This document shows, piece after piece, positions 1-14,016 of a stretch of DNA of 64,000 nucleotides; the first letter of the stretch is position 1; the number at the start of each line of letters is the position of its first letter. A program made the position numbers and the translations under genes. The notes below the pieces were generated by a model. The model was not told the origin of the DNA. It did not search any database and worked only from the letters and a program-made list of their open reading frames with translations. This DNA comes from Embiotoca jacksoni (Eukaryota; Chordata; Actinopteri; Embiotocidae): the NCBI GenBank assembly GCA_022577435.1, contig JAKOON010000008.1, positions 17,409,001 to 17,473,000 of the forward strand, written 5' to 3'.

Positions 1-1368
1 CAAAATTGAACTTTGCGTGTGTAGTAATGCATGACAGAATTTACTCAAAAACACATTTGCTGGATGGAGTACAGCAGTTTACAATTAGCCACACAGCAGT
101 GAAACTTCTTTATATCCACAAGCGATACCCTGACAGAAACCATCAGCAGAGAAACAGAAGAACACAAGATCCTCGGCCATGTAGCGTTATCAGCTATTAC
201 TTTGTAAAACTCATCTCTGAGATATTAAAAGTTTACATTCATCAACTCGTCCCTCAACCTTAAGTTAATGCTTGGGTCAAAAACATTACGAAAAGGTTAT
301 TAAGGTCATATGACAATAAACCCAAAGAAGTGTGAAGATGTGATTAATATATTATATATACAAATAAAATATAAATTATCTCCAAGATATCTCTGCAATG
401 CAACGTACAGTCCTGTAACTCCAGAACAGTTGCTGCAACATGTGGCCTTTACACTGTGAGGTGCTGAGCGTATCTAACAGAGCTGGTTCCTCCTCCTCAT
501 GACATTCCTGGGGACTGCCATGGGAAAGCATCCAACAGTTAGTCAACACGCTGCTCACATACAAAAGGCACAAATAAATTGAGGCTCACGTCTTGGCAGG
601 CATTAATTCCAGCAGCTGCAGTGTGAGAAGCAACAGAAACGCAAGAGAAATTTAACATTTGATGATGCCAATGATCAGATCATGGCAGCAGTGATTAATA
701 CTGACGGCCATATTACTTCTGTGAGCTGTGTCCAACTTTGTAAGTATACAGCGAGATGGTTGGTGAGGAAATCTGGCTGGTGTTAATGACCGTGTTTGCA
801 TTATGTAAGGACCTCCATGAGGGCTCTCAGATATTTTCAGATTAAAGGTAAATGATGATGACTTTCAGATAAGTCATCCTTTACTAAGAATTTATAAACT
901 TTGGATATAGAATTTAATACTGGATTCAGTATTGTTTGAAGATCAGATATAAATAGTTATTAAGAACAACTTTTGAGTTGCCAGGATGTCTTCTATTTGG
1001 TAATACTGCTGTTATAATCAGTACTTGTTGGTTTTACATTTTCATGTAAGCCATCATCAACATGTTATTAAGCTTTTATGAATGATTGTGATCAGCTCCC
1101 ATGTCGGTTCTACCAGAAGATAAGTGGTCCAAGTGGTGTTTTATATGGATGAAGATGGACTTGTCTGTCCTCCAGCATACAAAGAGTTTTGCTTAGTAAC
1201 ACTCATTGTGAACCAAACAGGGCTCTTTTAACAACACTACACCTTCTGGTACTACAGGGCTATTTTTTTTGCCTTTTTGGTGTGCCTTTTTCCTCACCCT
1301 CAAGAATCTGTGTGTATTCCAGTATGAATAAATTTACACATGAATACAAAGTCTTTTTTTTTTTTTAC
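1..1368. other. Intron 7 of igdcc3 (part)
   Basis: No exon is recognised on the minus strand; the expected second half of Ig4 is absent, so this is intron continuing left of the window. A T13 run directly abuts the exon 7 donor. AT-rich low-complexity sequence lies near 340-375. Nothing else is recognised. Confidence 0.7.
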
Positions 1369-1534
1369 CTGTTGTTGTTCCTGAGTTTGACGTGTCCCCC
1401 GGGCTCCAGGATCTGCCCGTTCTTCAGCCAGGTGAGCTGTGGTTCAGGCTCGCCCTGAGCTTGGCAGGTGAAGATGGCGGTGGTGCCGACGGGCCGGGCG
1501 ATAGACTGCGGAGGTTGAACAAACTCTGCTGGAG
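1369..1534 (-). CDS. igdcc3: igdcc3 coding exon 7: first half of Ig4, last exon in window
   Basis: The acceptor is TTTCAG|CTCCAG, 166 bases, phase 1 to phase 2. It encodes APAEFVQPPQSIARPVGTT, C339 in IFTCQAQGEP, W351 in LTWLKNGQ and LEPGGHVKLRNNN. The donor is AACAG|GTA followed by a run of A, so it lacks the usual G at +5. The next exon, which should carry the second Ig4 cysteine, is not in bases 1-1368. Confidence 0.93.
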
Positions 1535-4500
1535 CTGAAAGAGGAGGGAAACATAGAAATCAGATAAGTTGATCTCATTCCCATAACCAAAAGGCATTGC
1601 TGGATAGATCAGTGCCAGAGAAAATACAAATTCTAAGATTTTTGCAGGATCCAGAAGGGCAGAAACAAAAAATGCGAGAGAGGGAGAATGAGGGAGGGAA
1701 GATATGAGAGCCTAGGGTATAGGTGCATGGTGTAAATACTGTTGTAAATCTATAATTCAGGGTCAATTACCAGGATTATGAGAGACACTAGATCGATGTA
1801 GATAAAGGGAAATACAAGCAACACAGAGAGAGAGATAATCAGGAAAGCACGACATTGCGAGGCTTCCTCAACAACAACACTACTTGGGACTAATGTGCTT
1901 TAAAACAGCAACATATTGAGATGCAGCTCATAGTTTCATCATGTCCAATCACATTGAATGCAACAGGCTTTTTACTATAGTCAAATACTTATATAAAATG
2001 GTTCTCCTAGCAGAGCTAGTGCTGCATTTGTAAAAAAAATAAAATAAAAAAAAAAGAGTAATTAAAGCTGCTGGAGTTAAATTCCTGGGATGGAGCTTTT
2101 GCTTTTGTATCATCTAATCTGCACTCATTATTGTCCCAGCGGTTATCAGTGGTTTGATTGTTATTTATGCCCAAATGAATTCAGGAAATGTTACAGTAAT
2201 TATATCTCAGTTATCACTAGAGGGTAGAGAGCTTGAACATTAGGCCTATCATATTGCCTGTTGTAAAAACACTACACTGTGCTACTGTCCGTCTGTCCCA
2301 GTCATTTCCCTCTTCATAATCTAGGGAGGCTGAGCAGCCTGAGTCAAACTGTAGAATTTCAGCTTCAACACAAATGTTGATTAATCCTAATTATGTTGTT
2401 GGATCCAAGTGGTGAGTCTTAAACAGTGACTCTTGGTCATAAAGAAACCTAAATAATGTGTTTTTTTGGCACCTCCACTTTTAATACTGAAACTACAAGT
2501 ATGAGGCTGGTGTTATTCTGTATTGTCAATCATCAAAGAATCACATTAAAAGACCCCAACCCACAATACATGAAAAGGGGCCTGTAGGCATCAACATTGG
2601 TGGGAGGTTTTGGTCAGACCATAGAATATCCACTCTGTGGCCTGTCAGGTGATGTAGTGTTATGATACAAAAAGGGAAAAAAAATACAATGTTAGTTATA
2701 TCTCAAAACATTGCAAAGCAACATATGAGGTTTGGTCATAGCGCTGGCATTTTAAAGAAAATGCAAGTTTTGAAGTCAGTTATGGCCAGGGAAACTATGC
2801 TTTCCAAAGTAGCATTAGGTTCGTCCACCAGGACACTGTACCTCAATTCATGTTGGATTCGGAATAGGTCACAGCAAGAATCATGTTGTGGGCCGCGGGT
2901 CTTAATTTTTGACAGTGTCAGAATTTTGATGCAGCCTGGCTTTGGCCACCGTGGCTCTAAATCGGCTGTTAGTGTAGCAGTGAAATTAAAAACCCCAGTT
3001 TGTGATTGATGACCAGAGATTTCCCAATATATCTCACAACTGTCAACTTTCTTCAAACTGTAAAATGGCCTTCAGTCCATATCTCAATACTATCGGATTT
3101 CCCTACCTGTAGAGAGGCTTGAGGACCTCGGCTTAAAACAAATACATTCTTACTGAAGCCTTAAAATCTCATAGGTCACATTTGTGGTTTCAAAAGGCTA
3201 AATAATTTCAGCTGGGCACTGTAGTTTTGAACAAAGCTTAGTCAAACAGGACTAAACAATGTGTTTTGGACTATTTTCAGCCTCAGATCAACTGAGTATT
3301 TCTGCAGTGTCTGTGGGATTGACTCAAAATAAACTGCAGTGACAATGTCCATTGTAACAAAGAAACATGTCAGCAACAATAATCCTGGACAACAATGGGG
3401 TTCTGGTTCAGAGAGGAATATCTACATTAGCCACTGGCTACACAGACAATGATTTTTCCCAATATTGATTTAGTGTTGGTTTTGAACATTTCCAGGGACT
3501 TGTTGAGAAGAACAAAAGGACTGAACAGCACCACACTTATCCTTGAAAGGAAAAGTCACATTTTCAGTTATTCTTTTTTTTTTTTTTTTTTTTCTGATAT
3601 TTTAGTTTAATTCCAGTGGCTGTTTGTTTTTTCCCTCGTACCATTCTGTCCTCCTTCTTGTTCCCACCCTAAAACACAAAATGTTGTTTGACACTTTTTC
3701 AATGTCAGCATTTCCATTCTCCCATTGGAAAAGCTAAGGGGCCCTAAGGCACTTGAATAGAGGCAGCTGACAGCGTGAGATGGTCCTTCACTTATCTCTC
3801 TTTTTCCCACCTTCATTGTCTCTTTCTCTCCACTTGCTGTGTTCTTTGAGGGCTGACTTAAAGGTGAAGGTCAGAGGGAGCTTGGAAAGATATTGATTTG
3901 CACCTGTAAGGGAGTGGGTTAGATCATCAGCACCATCCATCCATCTTGTGCTTGTTTTTCCCTTTTGGCTCTTACAATTTCAACCCTTCCTGCAGTCTTT
4001 GGTTCTCTTCTCTCACTTTATATTCTCCAAAGGAGCTAAAATTAACCTAAATTATTTCCTGTATAAGTGCATTTGCTGATGTGTGATGGTTTTGTTAGTA
4101 CTATTGTCTGCATTTGCTTGACTTTGGAGTTCCTGAGTGCTGTACTCCTATTCTGAATTGATAGCCATTGAAACCCTCTCGCATTCACAGAGGTGTCAAG
4201 TGGTTTATTTCCATAGACTAATAGAACAATTCCTCAAAGACATGAAGTAAAACAACTTTTCTAACTCATAATGAAACAGGTCTAAAACAACATTTATATG
4301 GAGTTAATCGCACACCTTCTGTTTCCACAAATCAATAAAAAAAAAACAACGACATCGACACATAATTAACATCCAAGCTTCACCTCTTTGTTGCTGCTAG
4401 GGTTAGGGCTTGTCTCAGACTTGACAGGTAGATGAAATGAAATATTGATTAAGATCAATACTGCTATGGGCTGAAGCAAAGTGTGGTCCATCTGATCAAT

Positions 4501-7500
4501 ATTGTGAGCGAGGCAGACGCTGGATGTTTCCTGCTTGGTGACAATTAATGCATAGAGCCACCCACACCTGGCCTCATCCTTTTGGTCAAAACCACCCATC
4601 TCTCTAAGATAACATCAAACACTTTGATGTTGCTGGCTGCAACACTGTGTAAAATGGACCAAGGGAATTATAAGACAGGACAAAATAGAATAAAAACTGA
4701 TTGAAAAGACACCTTCAGAGGGCAACTTCAAAGGGTGATAAGAGTTCTGCAAGCTGCTCAACAATAGATTGCTGACCTTTAAGTTATGTCCAATACTAAA
4801 ACATCCTACATTCTTATTTGAAAGATTTGACATTGAGAATGTGTACACAACTGTAACTCACAAAGTTGGCCTTGTTGCAGCGTTACAACCATAGAGGATG
4901 TTTTCTCTGTGATCGTAACCTTTCACAAAACCATCAAAATATAATGTACATATGACATAAAGTATAAGTTGATCAGCCGTAATATCAAAACCACTGACAA
5001 AGAAACAATGACTACAACACAATTATATTCAGAGGTGTTCCTAATTCACTTAAATGGGAGGGACAAAATATTAGGAACACTTCTCAGTATAAACCAGTGC
5101 AGTTCAACAGCACTACATATTACTGTCTCAAAAAAGATGATTTATATAAATCCACACCTCTCAATCAGAATAAAAAACAACCGAACTTTATAATCCTCAT
5201 GAAGGGAAGATTCATTGCACAGCTGTTGTATTATACTTGATGCTTCGTCTGTGGTTTTAATGTTATGGCTGATCGGTGTACATACAGTATATCAATGTAT
5301 AGAGCATAAAGACACTCTCAGGTTTTTTCACAAGAATAGCTATTGGGCTTTGAAAAAAAGTACATTCTTACAAGTAAAGAATACAGCAATGGACTGCATA
5401 CTTGGCCCTAATTATGCTGACGTATTTGAAGAAAACCATTTTATTGATATTGTCTGTAAAAACCTGCAATTTAAAATTTGTCTTTTTAAAACTGAATATG
5501 TGTGTTTTGTGTGTTGAAGAAGCTGATAAAAAAAAAAACTGTGGAAAAACTAGATTTTAAGGAGCTGTGAATGCAAAGCCTTTTTCAACAACTACAAAAC
5601 TCACTTTTATACAATTCTAGCTCTAGAGATTTGAAAAAAAAATCTGCAAACCATTTGTCCATAATTCAACCTCTGATTAATTTTTGAAGAATTCCTCAGA
5701 TTTGTCCTTATCCATTGTCCACATTACAGAACAGAGTTCATGCCAACCTGGTCACAAAACCTTTTACTGACTCTTTGCAGTTCCATCTTCTAATCATCAA
5801 GTATCCTCGTGGACATTGTACTCAGTGCCTCCAAATGAAAAATTATCTTTTTTTCACCCCATCTCAAAAAAGCCATTTGCTACATCAGATGAAATCGCAT
5901 GTGCCTCAACAAAGGCAATATATTGTACAAGAGAACTCGCCTGTCTGAAATGACAAACATTGGTAAAAACTCCTTCCACCTTCAGCAGTTTTGTGACCAC
6001 ATTACAGAAATGATACTTTTTAATGTGAATTGATTTGTTCAATGCAATTGCTAGGCAATATTAATGGCTTGGGGGATGATGCTAATAAGATAATTTGGCA
6101 ATATATATTTTCTATCTTTGCCAGAGTGCCATTGTTGAGAATGTGAATCATGGCGCCACGATTAGTTAGCTGGAACTATAAGTGTTTGTCCACATCTATG
6201 GTGGCTCACAACTCTTGATCTTGTGCTACTGTTCTAATATTTGTGATGCAGACGCGCATCTGTGGAGTCTATTTCTAAGATAATGAGCAGAGACATTTTT
6301 GTGGTGTAGGTGTAGTTATAAAGACGGGAATCTTAGTAGAGGTACACCTGGTACATCAGAATCAACCAGCACTGTAAGTGCTACTTGGCAGGTAGAAAGC
6401 CAGTCTAAAAGGGTAACCTTTTGTTTTCCTTATGGTGAAAATCATGCAAAATCGTAAGTGTGTCAGTTGTGCACCACCCACTAGCTCAGAATTAGGGATT
6501 TCAATTAAAGACCACCTACTTAAAGTACACTGGTGGCACAGTGGCAAACCACTTACTCATCCCTGTTTGGTCCAACCACAGAATTCTTATCTTTACCTTA
6601 TCAACTTACCATGGCTGTTTTTAAGAGCTTTTATTTTTCCTGGTTTTCACACAACCTTTTTTTTTTTTTTTAAATGGCACATTCCTTTTTGTCAGAACTC
6701 ACCCTGGACCACTAGACGTCCTTGAGCAGTCCTACGGACACGGGTCCCTGGTTTGTTGGCAGCACACACGTAGACCCCAGAGTGCTGCACACCAACATCT
6801 GAGATCATCAGGTTCCCTGTGCCGAGTACCTGAATTCCCTCCACGCCGATGGGACGGCCATCTAATCAGGGAAAAAGAGAGAGAGCAGTTGAGGGAGATT
6901 GGAAAAAAATGTATATTGGTGGGGGTGGGGGGGTGGGGGAGTGTGTGTGTGTGTGTGGGGGGGGGGTGTTGTTAATAGGAGGGGGGGTTGTGGTGGTGAT
7001 GGTGTAAAGATAAGAGTGGGTGAGAAAGACTAAACTTGATGCAAGTTTGCAGCTACAAGCTGACAAAGGCAGAGCTATTTCTGTACCCCAAGGATGCAGC
7101 TTTCACTGTGTGACTGGATATAAAGTGATGAAGCTGCCAGTACAACAGACTCAGACAGGCAGGTCACTGAGTTTGTTGGCTGTTGTTTGAGTGGTGTACA
7201 TGCTCCAATTTTCTGACTTAACCGGAGTCTTGCGATGGTTGTCGGTGATGGGTACATTTCTCACGTGTTCTAATGTTTTACAATGAATTCATGTTTGTTT
7301 TGTATTGCGCAGCTCCTCCTTCAAGGATGATCAGTTCATTCAAACTTTGACACTTGAGTAGAAACATTTTTCTTAATGTCTGACAAACCTTTGGGGTACA
7401 TTTTCTTTTAAACGAGTTTGCTTTTTAACACTGGAAATGTTTCCGCGACCAATCTGGGAGCAGAAACTCTAACTGTAACTTCTAATCCCCAATCTCCTTC

Positions 7501-10500
7501 GACATGCCGTAGCTGCCTCCTCTCTGGTCTCCCTGTACTTACATGATAAGCTCACACTTTCCTGTGCTCCCTATCTCCAGTGTAAACCCCAACAAAGATT
7601 TCAGTTAGCCTCTGATATTAGCTATGGGGACATGGGGGCATTTTAATCCCATCTATGACCTCCATCTGCAGCCTGTAAACCTGTGTTGTCACAATTTGAC
7701 GTGTTAAAAGGCCAAGAAGGTAAGCAGGGAGATGTGCACCATGCTGGACACACGCAGAGATACAAACCACATGGTCAACAGTCAGCGCTGTATTTTATGG
7801 GTGCACTACCTTATCTTCAAAGTTAAGCCAAGGTTTCTCAAAAAAATATAGAAATACATTTATCAACAATAAGACAGACGACTGAATTTGGCAAATACAT
7901 GAAAGAGAATATAATCCTTTTATAAAAGATGAGTTTTGCTCTTTAATCAGATATGATTACAGGTCCTACACTGCAAAAAGCAATTATCACAGCAAACACA
8001 CCTTCTGGATTTTTCTAACCAGATGATTAAAATAGTCCTTGTCTGAGGACCTAACCCATCACAGGTCTCCAGAGCAACATTTCCCAGACTGGCCATGAAA
8101 TTCCTTACAAGTGATCAGAAAATTATTTAATTAAGTTTCAAGCTTCACTGGCCGCCACTACACTGAAGACAAACCCTGATATGAACTCTACAGTCTTTTA
8201 AATAAATGTTGTAGCTTCATTTTGACAATTTTATGGTAACAATATATTGAATATGTAATATTATGAAGACAATGTATGTTAGTTATTGAGAGAAAAAAGT
8301 GGTTTTGTTCTGCGGATGTCATTATGATGTGTTTTATTGCTATTTCTGCATTTTCAATTATAACTAACTCACTGGACTGAGACGTAACAATCCAACAGGC
8401 TTTTGTCTGAACAGAATCAGTCTTGTTCCTTTATTTCCTTTTTGTACTATATTCCTTTCTCTCTATCTTGCCCCCGCCAACAGTTTCTCTCTGTCAGGCA
8501 CTAATTAACTTAGCCTCAGAAAGGAAAGCGCACAAGCTAGCAGACTGTGGTGCTATTCAATGAATAGCAGCAAACTAACTCTGGCATTAAGGAGTGACTG
8601 ATGTGAAACTATCAGACTCATTATGTAGCTTACCCCAGCCTCCCTGCCGTAATCTAATGCATACAAATCTCATTGCGTTAGCATTTCATTGTGGCAACAT
8701 TGTGTAAGGCAATACCCTCAATCTGATTATGCCAAACTGCTTGGGAGGGGCAGCAATTTACATTTGCAACAGCAAATCAGATTTGGTAATAGGTAAAGAA
8801 AACAGATACGAGATTGAAAAATTGGTCAAGACAGACTTTGAGTGATAGTCAAGAAAAAAATGCACATTGAGGGAGGAGAAAACTAATCGTATCTGTCTCA
8901 GCACCTCATGGCAATTACTCGAGAGGCTCTCTAGTGCTCCGAAGGAGGTTCAACTTCATGAGGAGATGAAGCATGCATTGATCAACACAGAGCCAAACAT
9001 AATGTTTAACCCTAAGGCCTAATGTTGAATCCCGCTGCCTTGTGTATACACAATTAATATGCTTTATCAAATATATTCTGTGCACACGCGTACATTATGC
9101 AATGCCGGACAGCTTAAATCTGTGTTGTACGTATGTATATACAGTATTTGGATTTCACATGGACAAATGCACACTGTGATTGTACTTTGGCTCAGCGACA
9201 CACAATTCGTCAAACACACATACACGCACAAATGAAAAACCTAATGAAAACGACAAACTTTGTATGCAGCTTCTGGGGCCATTTCTTTGATCTGATCGGG
9301 AATTTTTCTCACCTAGTCTGCTCCATGACACGATGGGCCGAGGGTATCCTGTAGCAACACACTCCAAGATGGCAGTTTGGTGAACAGTGAGGGTTAGGTT
9401 TTCTGGACCGACCAGGATCATGGGTTCTTTATAAACAGATGACTGAGAGCCTGGAAGGAAAGGGAAGAGGGGAGTTTAAGGTGGGAATGATCATGATGGA
9501 TGGCATCCCTTAATTGCATTTCTCTGGGGTGCATTAGCTCAATATGCTGTATCTCTTCGATAAAGCAGGGGCACAATAGGTTTAAAAAGTCTTGGGAATA
9601 TATGCAAGGTAGATAACCAGAGAAGAATACAGTGATTGTATTTGAGCAGTGACAGAGAGAATAAAAGACCTGTATTTAGAACACAGATTTAAAGTCAAGT
9701 TAATCTACACTCAGGGTGTGCATGCTTGCCTCTATGACAAAAAAAAAACACAAGTCTCCTCATAGTATGCAGGTGTGAAATCCATTAAAAATAACTACCT
9801 GAAACAGTTAGGAGTGCCTCAGCACTGTGTTTCACTCCTGCACTGTTATGGGCCACACAGCAGAACTTCCCACTGTCCTCCTCACGAACTCCTGTGATCT
9901 GCAGAACACCTGTGGGCAGAAGAGTGTACCTACAAGAGACAAAAGACAATTAGACTTGGTGAAGTCTAAAAAAAAAAAAAGTGCTGCCATTTCCAAAAAG
10001 TGTCAGTTTAGTTTGGACCAACCGCTCGTCCTTGGTGTCCACCGGACGGCTGTCTTTTTCCCAGCTGATGACGGGCTCTGGCAGGCCATGGATCTGGCAC
10101 TGGAATCGAGCTACACCTGACTCCTCAGCATGCACCGACTCTGGCTGGACATGGAAATCTGCCATGGCTGTAGAGAGAGGGAGGGAAAGTGGAATATTAG
10201 GTCATAACATCACAAAACAGCTACAGAGCAACAAGCCCGGCTGCTTGTGGAAAAGAACAAGGAGTCCTGCAGCAGATGGTATGGCCCCCACAGGTCGCAA
10301 CATTACAGAGTCAATCTGTGATTACATGAAGAGACAGAAGCAGCTGAGAGAGCCTGAATCCACAAAAGAACTGGCAGGTTCTCCACAACCTGCACAAGGA
10401 GATTTAACTTGTAGCCATCACAACATTATCCAAGCATTTAGCTTTATTTTTTTACTGCATTGCTCTTCCGCAAATAAATTGTCATGAAAATTGCAGTCTG

Positions 10501-13500
10501 ACATTTTTCATAAAGCCCACACAGTTGTTGGAGACATTTGAGATTTTGTACAATATGCCAATGATGTGCTCTTTCAAACAAATAACATATTTTAGTGACA
10601 TTTTGAAACCTTTGGTTTTCCTTTAACAATTTGTTTTTCACAGAAGTTAACTGAGACAGATGCAGAGTATATTTCATAAAAAGAAAACCTTTTTTATACA
10701 TGTATACAGGAATATCAGATTAATTCAGCCTTGATCACAACCCTAAGTGTTGCCCCCACAAAAAAAACACCACGAAACAAACGATTCACAGGGTCCATCG
10801 TGCTCCAGAGAATCCGTCATGATGCATGAACTGCAGTTTTACGTGAACCGCAGTCAGAAGTGCAGAAGGCACTCTCTACATACATAAGTAAAGTACAGTT
10901 CAGGCAGACGAATTTCCTGCCATATGTTAACATCTAGTATGTAGGTCAGGGATGTTTTTAAAAAAAAATGTATGCTAATAAAGACGGTACACACGCAGTG
11001 CAATAAAGTGAAGCTGGTAGCACTGTCCCTACAGAGAGCCTCATTCAGCTGCACTTCACATATCTGCTTCCCGCAGAACAAAGTCGGCATCCGAGGTGGA
11101 GCCAGCGACAAACTCAATTAGAGGGAGGCCCTCCTCTTCCACAGTTCTCCCACCTTCTTCAACAGAAGGGCACTCATTTAAATGTCAACCATAATTAACT
11201 TGGACGAAGGAGGACTTATCTGAACACTGTTAGCATAACAAGAGGGACAGACGCCTTATTATTTCATAACCTCCTGCTCCTACATATAGCCTGCATTAAT
11301 TCATTACTTACAGGATAAGCAAGTAGTAAGCAGCACTACTTAGATGGCTTATTTATGCCTGAGACATGCTTGTCTGCTTGTCCTTCCTTTGACGTCTTCT
11401 ACTCCCAATGTTTGCCCCCACCCGCCTTTCTTGGTACTGTGAATTCTAAGTACACTTTGTTTACGGTTTCTGCATTGAATTTTTTTCTACTAACAAGTGG
11501 TTTACATTAATTTTATACTTTTGTACAAAGATGATACATAATTTAAAATGTCTTTATTTGAATGAAACCTAACTGCAAACAGTGATGTTGATGGACGAGA
11601 GAAAGTGGGACAGATACTTCATATAAAGTGGTTGTACTTTAGACCAGTGTGACTGCAGCACTGCACCGCGGTCTAACACTGTGATTATTTCATTTCAGAG
11701 CTTAATGAGAAGTGTGGCATTCTCCAACACGCCAGATCTCTGAATGGATGTATGGAGCCCTAATGAAAATTAAACCATGCTAATTTTGTATTCTTCCAGT
11801 AGTGACAGTTCACTCCTGGTAAGCCATGACTTCTCTGTGACAAGAGATAGCATGTTGTCGCATGTAATATTTGGTGTCAAGATAAGATCTTTCTGTTCTC
11901 AGCCTCGTATTTTCGTTATTCTTCCTCTATTCTACTACGAGGCCACGCTTAAACAGCTGTTCATTTTACTGAAGTAATTCAGCTTAAATGCTTATCTCAA
12001 GGGCCTAACAGTAATCTTTGCAATTGGGAGTCACAACCTTCAACTCACAAAATGTTTTAGACCAACTTCACTGTGGAGCATAGATGGTTTAAACATCAAA
12101 ATATCAGTAATATTTTATCACCAATTCACTAGAATAGTGCATATTCAGCTCTTTTTATGTTCTTCCTTTTACTACAATAAACTGCAATCTCTTGAACATT
12201 TCAATTCACAAACGCTACAAAACAATGAAAACCAATATAAACTTGTCAGAAGTTTTTTTTTTTTTTTTTTTTTTTTTTCAAATGATTATTTGCCCTTTCA
12301 CACTTTCATAGGTTAGCACTTTTTTTCTGGAGACTATTGACAAAACCAGTGAGCAATACTTTCTGTCTTGCCTTGCTGTAACACAGGGCAGACACTAGCA
12401 GAGTGCAGCACTGAATTAAAGCCCTAAAGGTGCTGCCAATGCTGATAAAGGTACGCTAGGTGTAGTGAAAGAGCAGGAAATCATTCAGAACTCAATACAG
12501 ACCAGAGTGACTTATGTGGTCAAAGAAGCCTACTGTCTTGGAATAAAGTCTTAATTTAAGATATAGGCATGCAGGCACACCGCTGTATGTACTGTCCATG
12601 TGCGCTGGGGAACACTGGGGCACTTGAGTGCTAAAAACAAAAGAGGACCAGTGCCCATAGGAGCCTTCTTGTGCATCTCTGATCTCTGCCAAGTAGTCAC
12701 GGTGTCCCCTGATCTGGCTGTTGTGTGTGTCCGCTGACACAACCCCCTAACGGGCCCCACCCTTGGGCCTCATGCATAAAACATGACTTCTGCAAGAGGC
12801 CCACACCAATGCGACTATCTCGCAAAATCAGACACAATTGTAAAAAATGACAAAAGGGCTACATACACAGATAAGTGTATACAGCAGAGAAACTTGTTAA
12901 CTGTCTGTGCTGGTTGTAAAGGAAAACAGCCATTCGTAATCTGCTTTGTGTATATGCCTTTTATTGTTGGCGCTTGCAGAGTCAGCCTACCACGATTTAG
13001 CTCAGCCACAGCACATACATATAAACAAATGCAAAAAGCTGCTTCAACAGAAATACAACTCTATCGATCCCCCCTACGCTGTACGGAAAAACAGACAAGT
13101 GTGAGGCAATGAGATGCTCTCGCTCGTCCCAGCACCCAGCCCCAACAGACCTGCTCCGCCATTGTTTTTCTCTCTTACTTGCTAAGTGTTGACAGACACT
13201 CACACATGATTTAAGACTGTCCACTACCAGCATGACACTGCTGGCTTAAATGAAGCAGCTCTAATTACTGCAATAAGAGAGAGAATGGCTGGGGTGCATA
13301 CTAAAAAGAAATCCATACACAAGTGCACAGGGAGGTGATTGCTCCCTCAGCCTATGTTTGACAGTTTCTTGGTGACAACCACAAAAGAAGAATAATTGAG
13401 GGAGTAATATGAGGGAAGGTCACTGACAGGAAACGTGAAGCATGGGGATTCATACATGTATAAGCTGTAAATCACATCTTGTGAAAAGTGAGTGGCGCCG

Positions 13501-13927
13501 TCCTGCTGTGCGTTTCACACATTACCCCCGAGTAGGTCCAAGAGGAGTCCGAATCAGGCAGAAATTAACAGGAAATCTGTTTCAAAGGTTGAAATTTCAT
13601 CTGCTTATCCTGGAAACTCACGACGACACACAAAGGATGAAATATGAATGCAAGTGCAGAAGTACTACTGGTTATTGGAACTGAGGGCCAATGACAAGCT
13701 AAAAGGGCAGTCGATATTAATGACTTTCCCCATCCTTCAATTCCACACTACAGGTCATGTGCAACACAACTTTAAGCGAGTGGCTTTACAAGCTTTCTCT
13801 TGTGAGCAATTCACATTTATCTAATGAAGAAATGTAGATTAAATGGTGATTATTTCAATGACCCCTTAGTGAATTGCTTTTTTGCCTAATTGCCTAAAGT
13901 AATGATCCATTTCTTTATTACTTAGTG

Positions 13928-14016
<89 letters not shown>

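Larger units (their letters stand above)
1535..6702. other. Intron 6 of igdcc3
   Basis: 5.2 kb without a recognisable gene. It holds an A-rich stretch near 2031-2056, a T-run at 3574-3593 and the MITE-like element at 4966-5280. The stretch from about 3180 to 3530 reads like an interspersed repeat, but I cannot name it. Confidence 0.7.

Noticed and set aside
9981..10487. 168-residue open frame on the plus strand
   Set aside because: It is the opposite-strand shadow of igdcc3 exon 3 plus intron sequence, with no recognisable protein features.
13931..14012. Possible CRISPR-like regular repeat
   Set aside because: It is a plain CA dinucleotide run without spacers.
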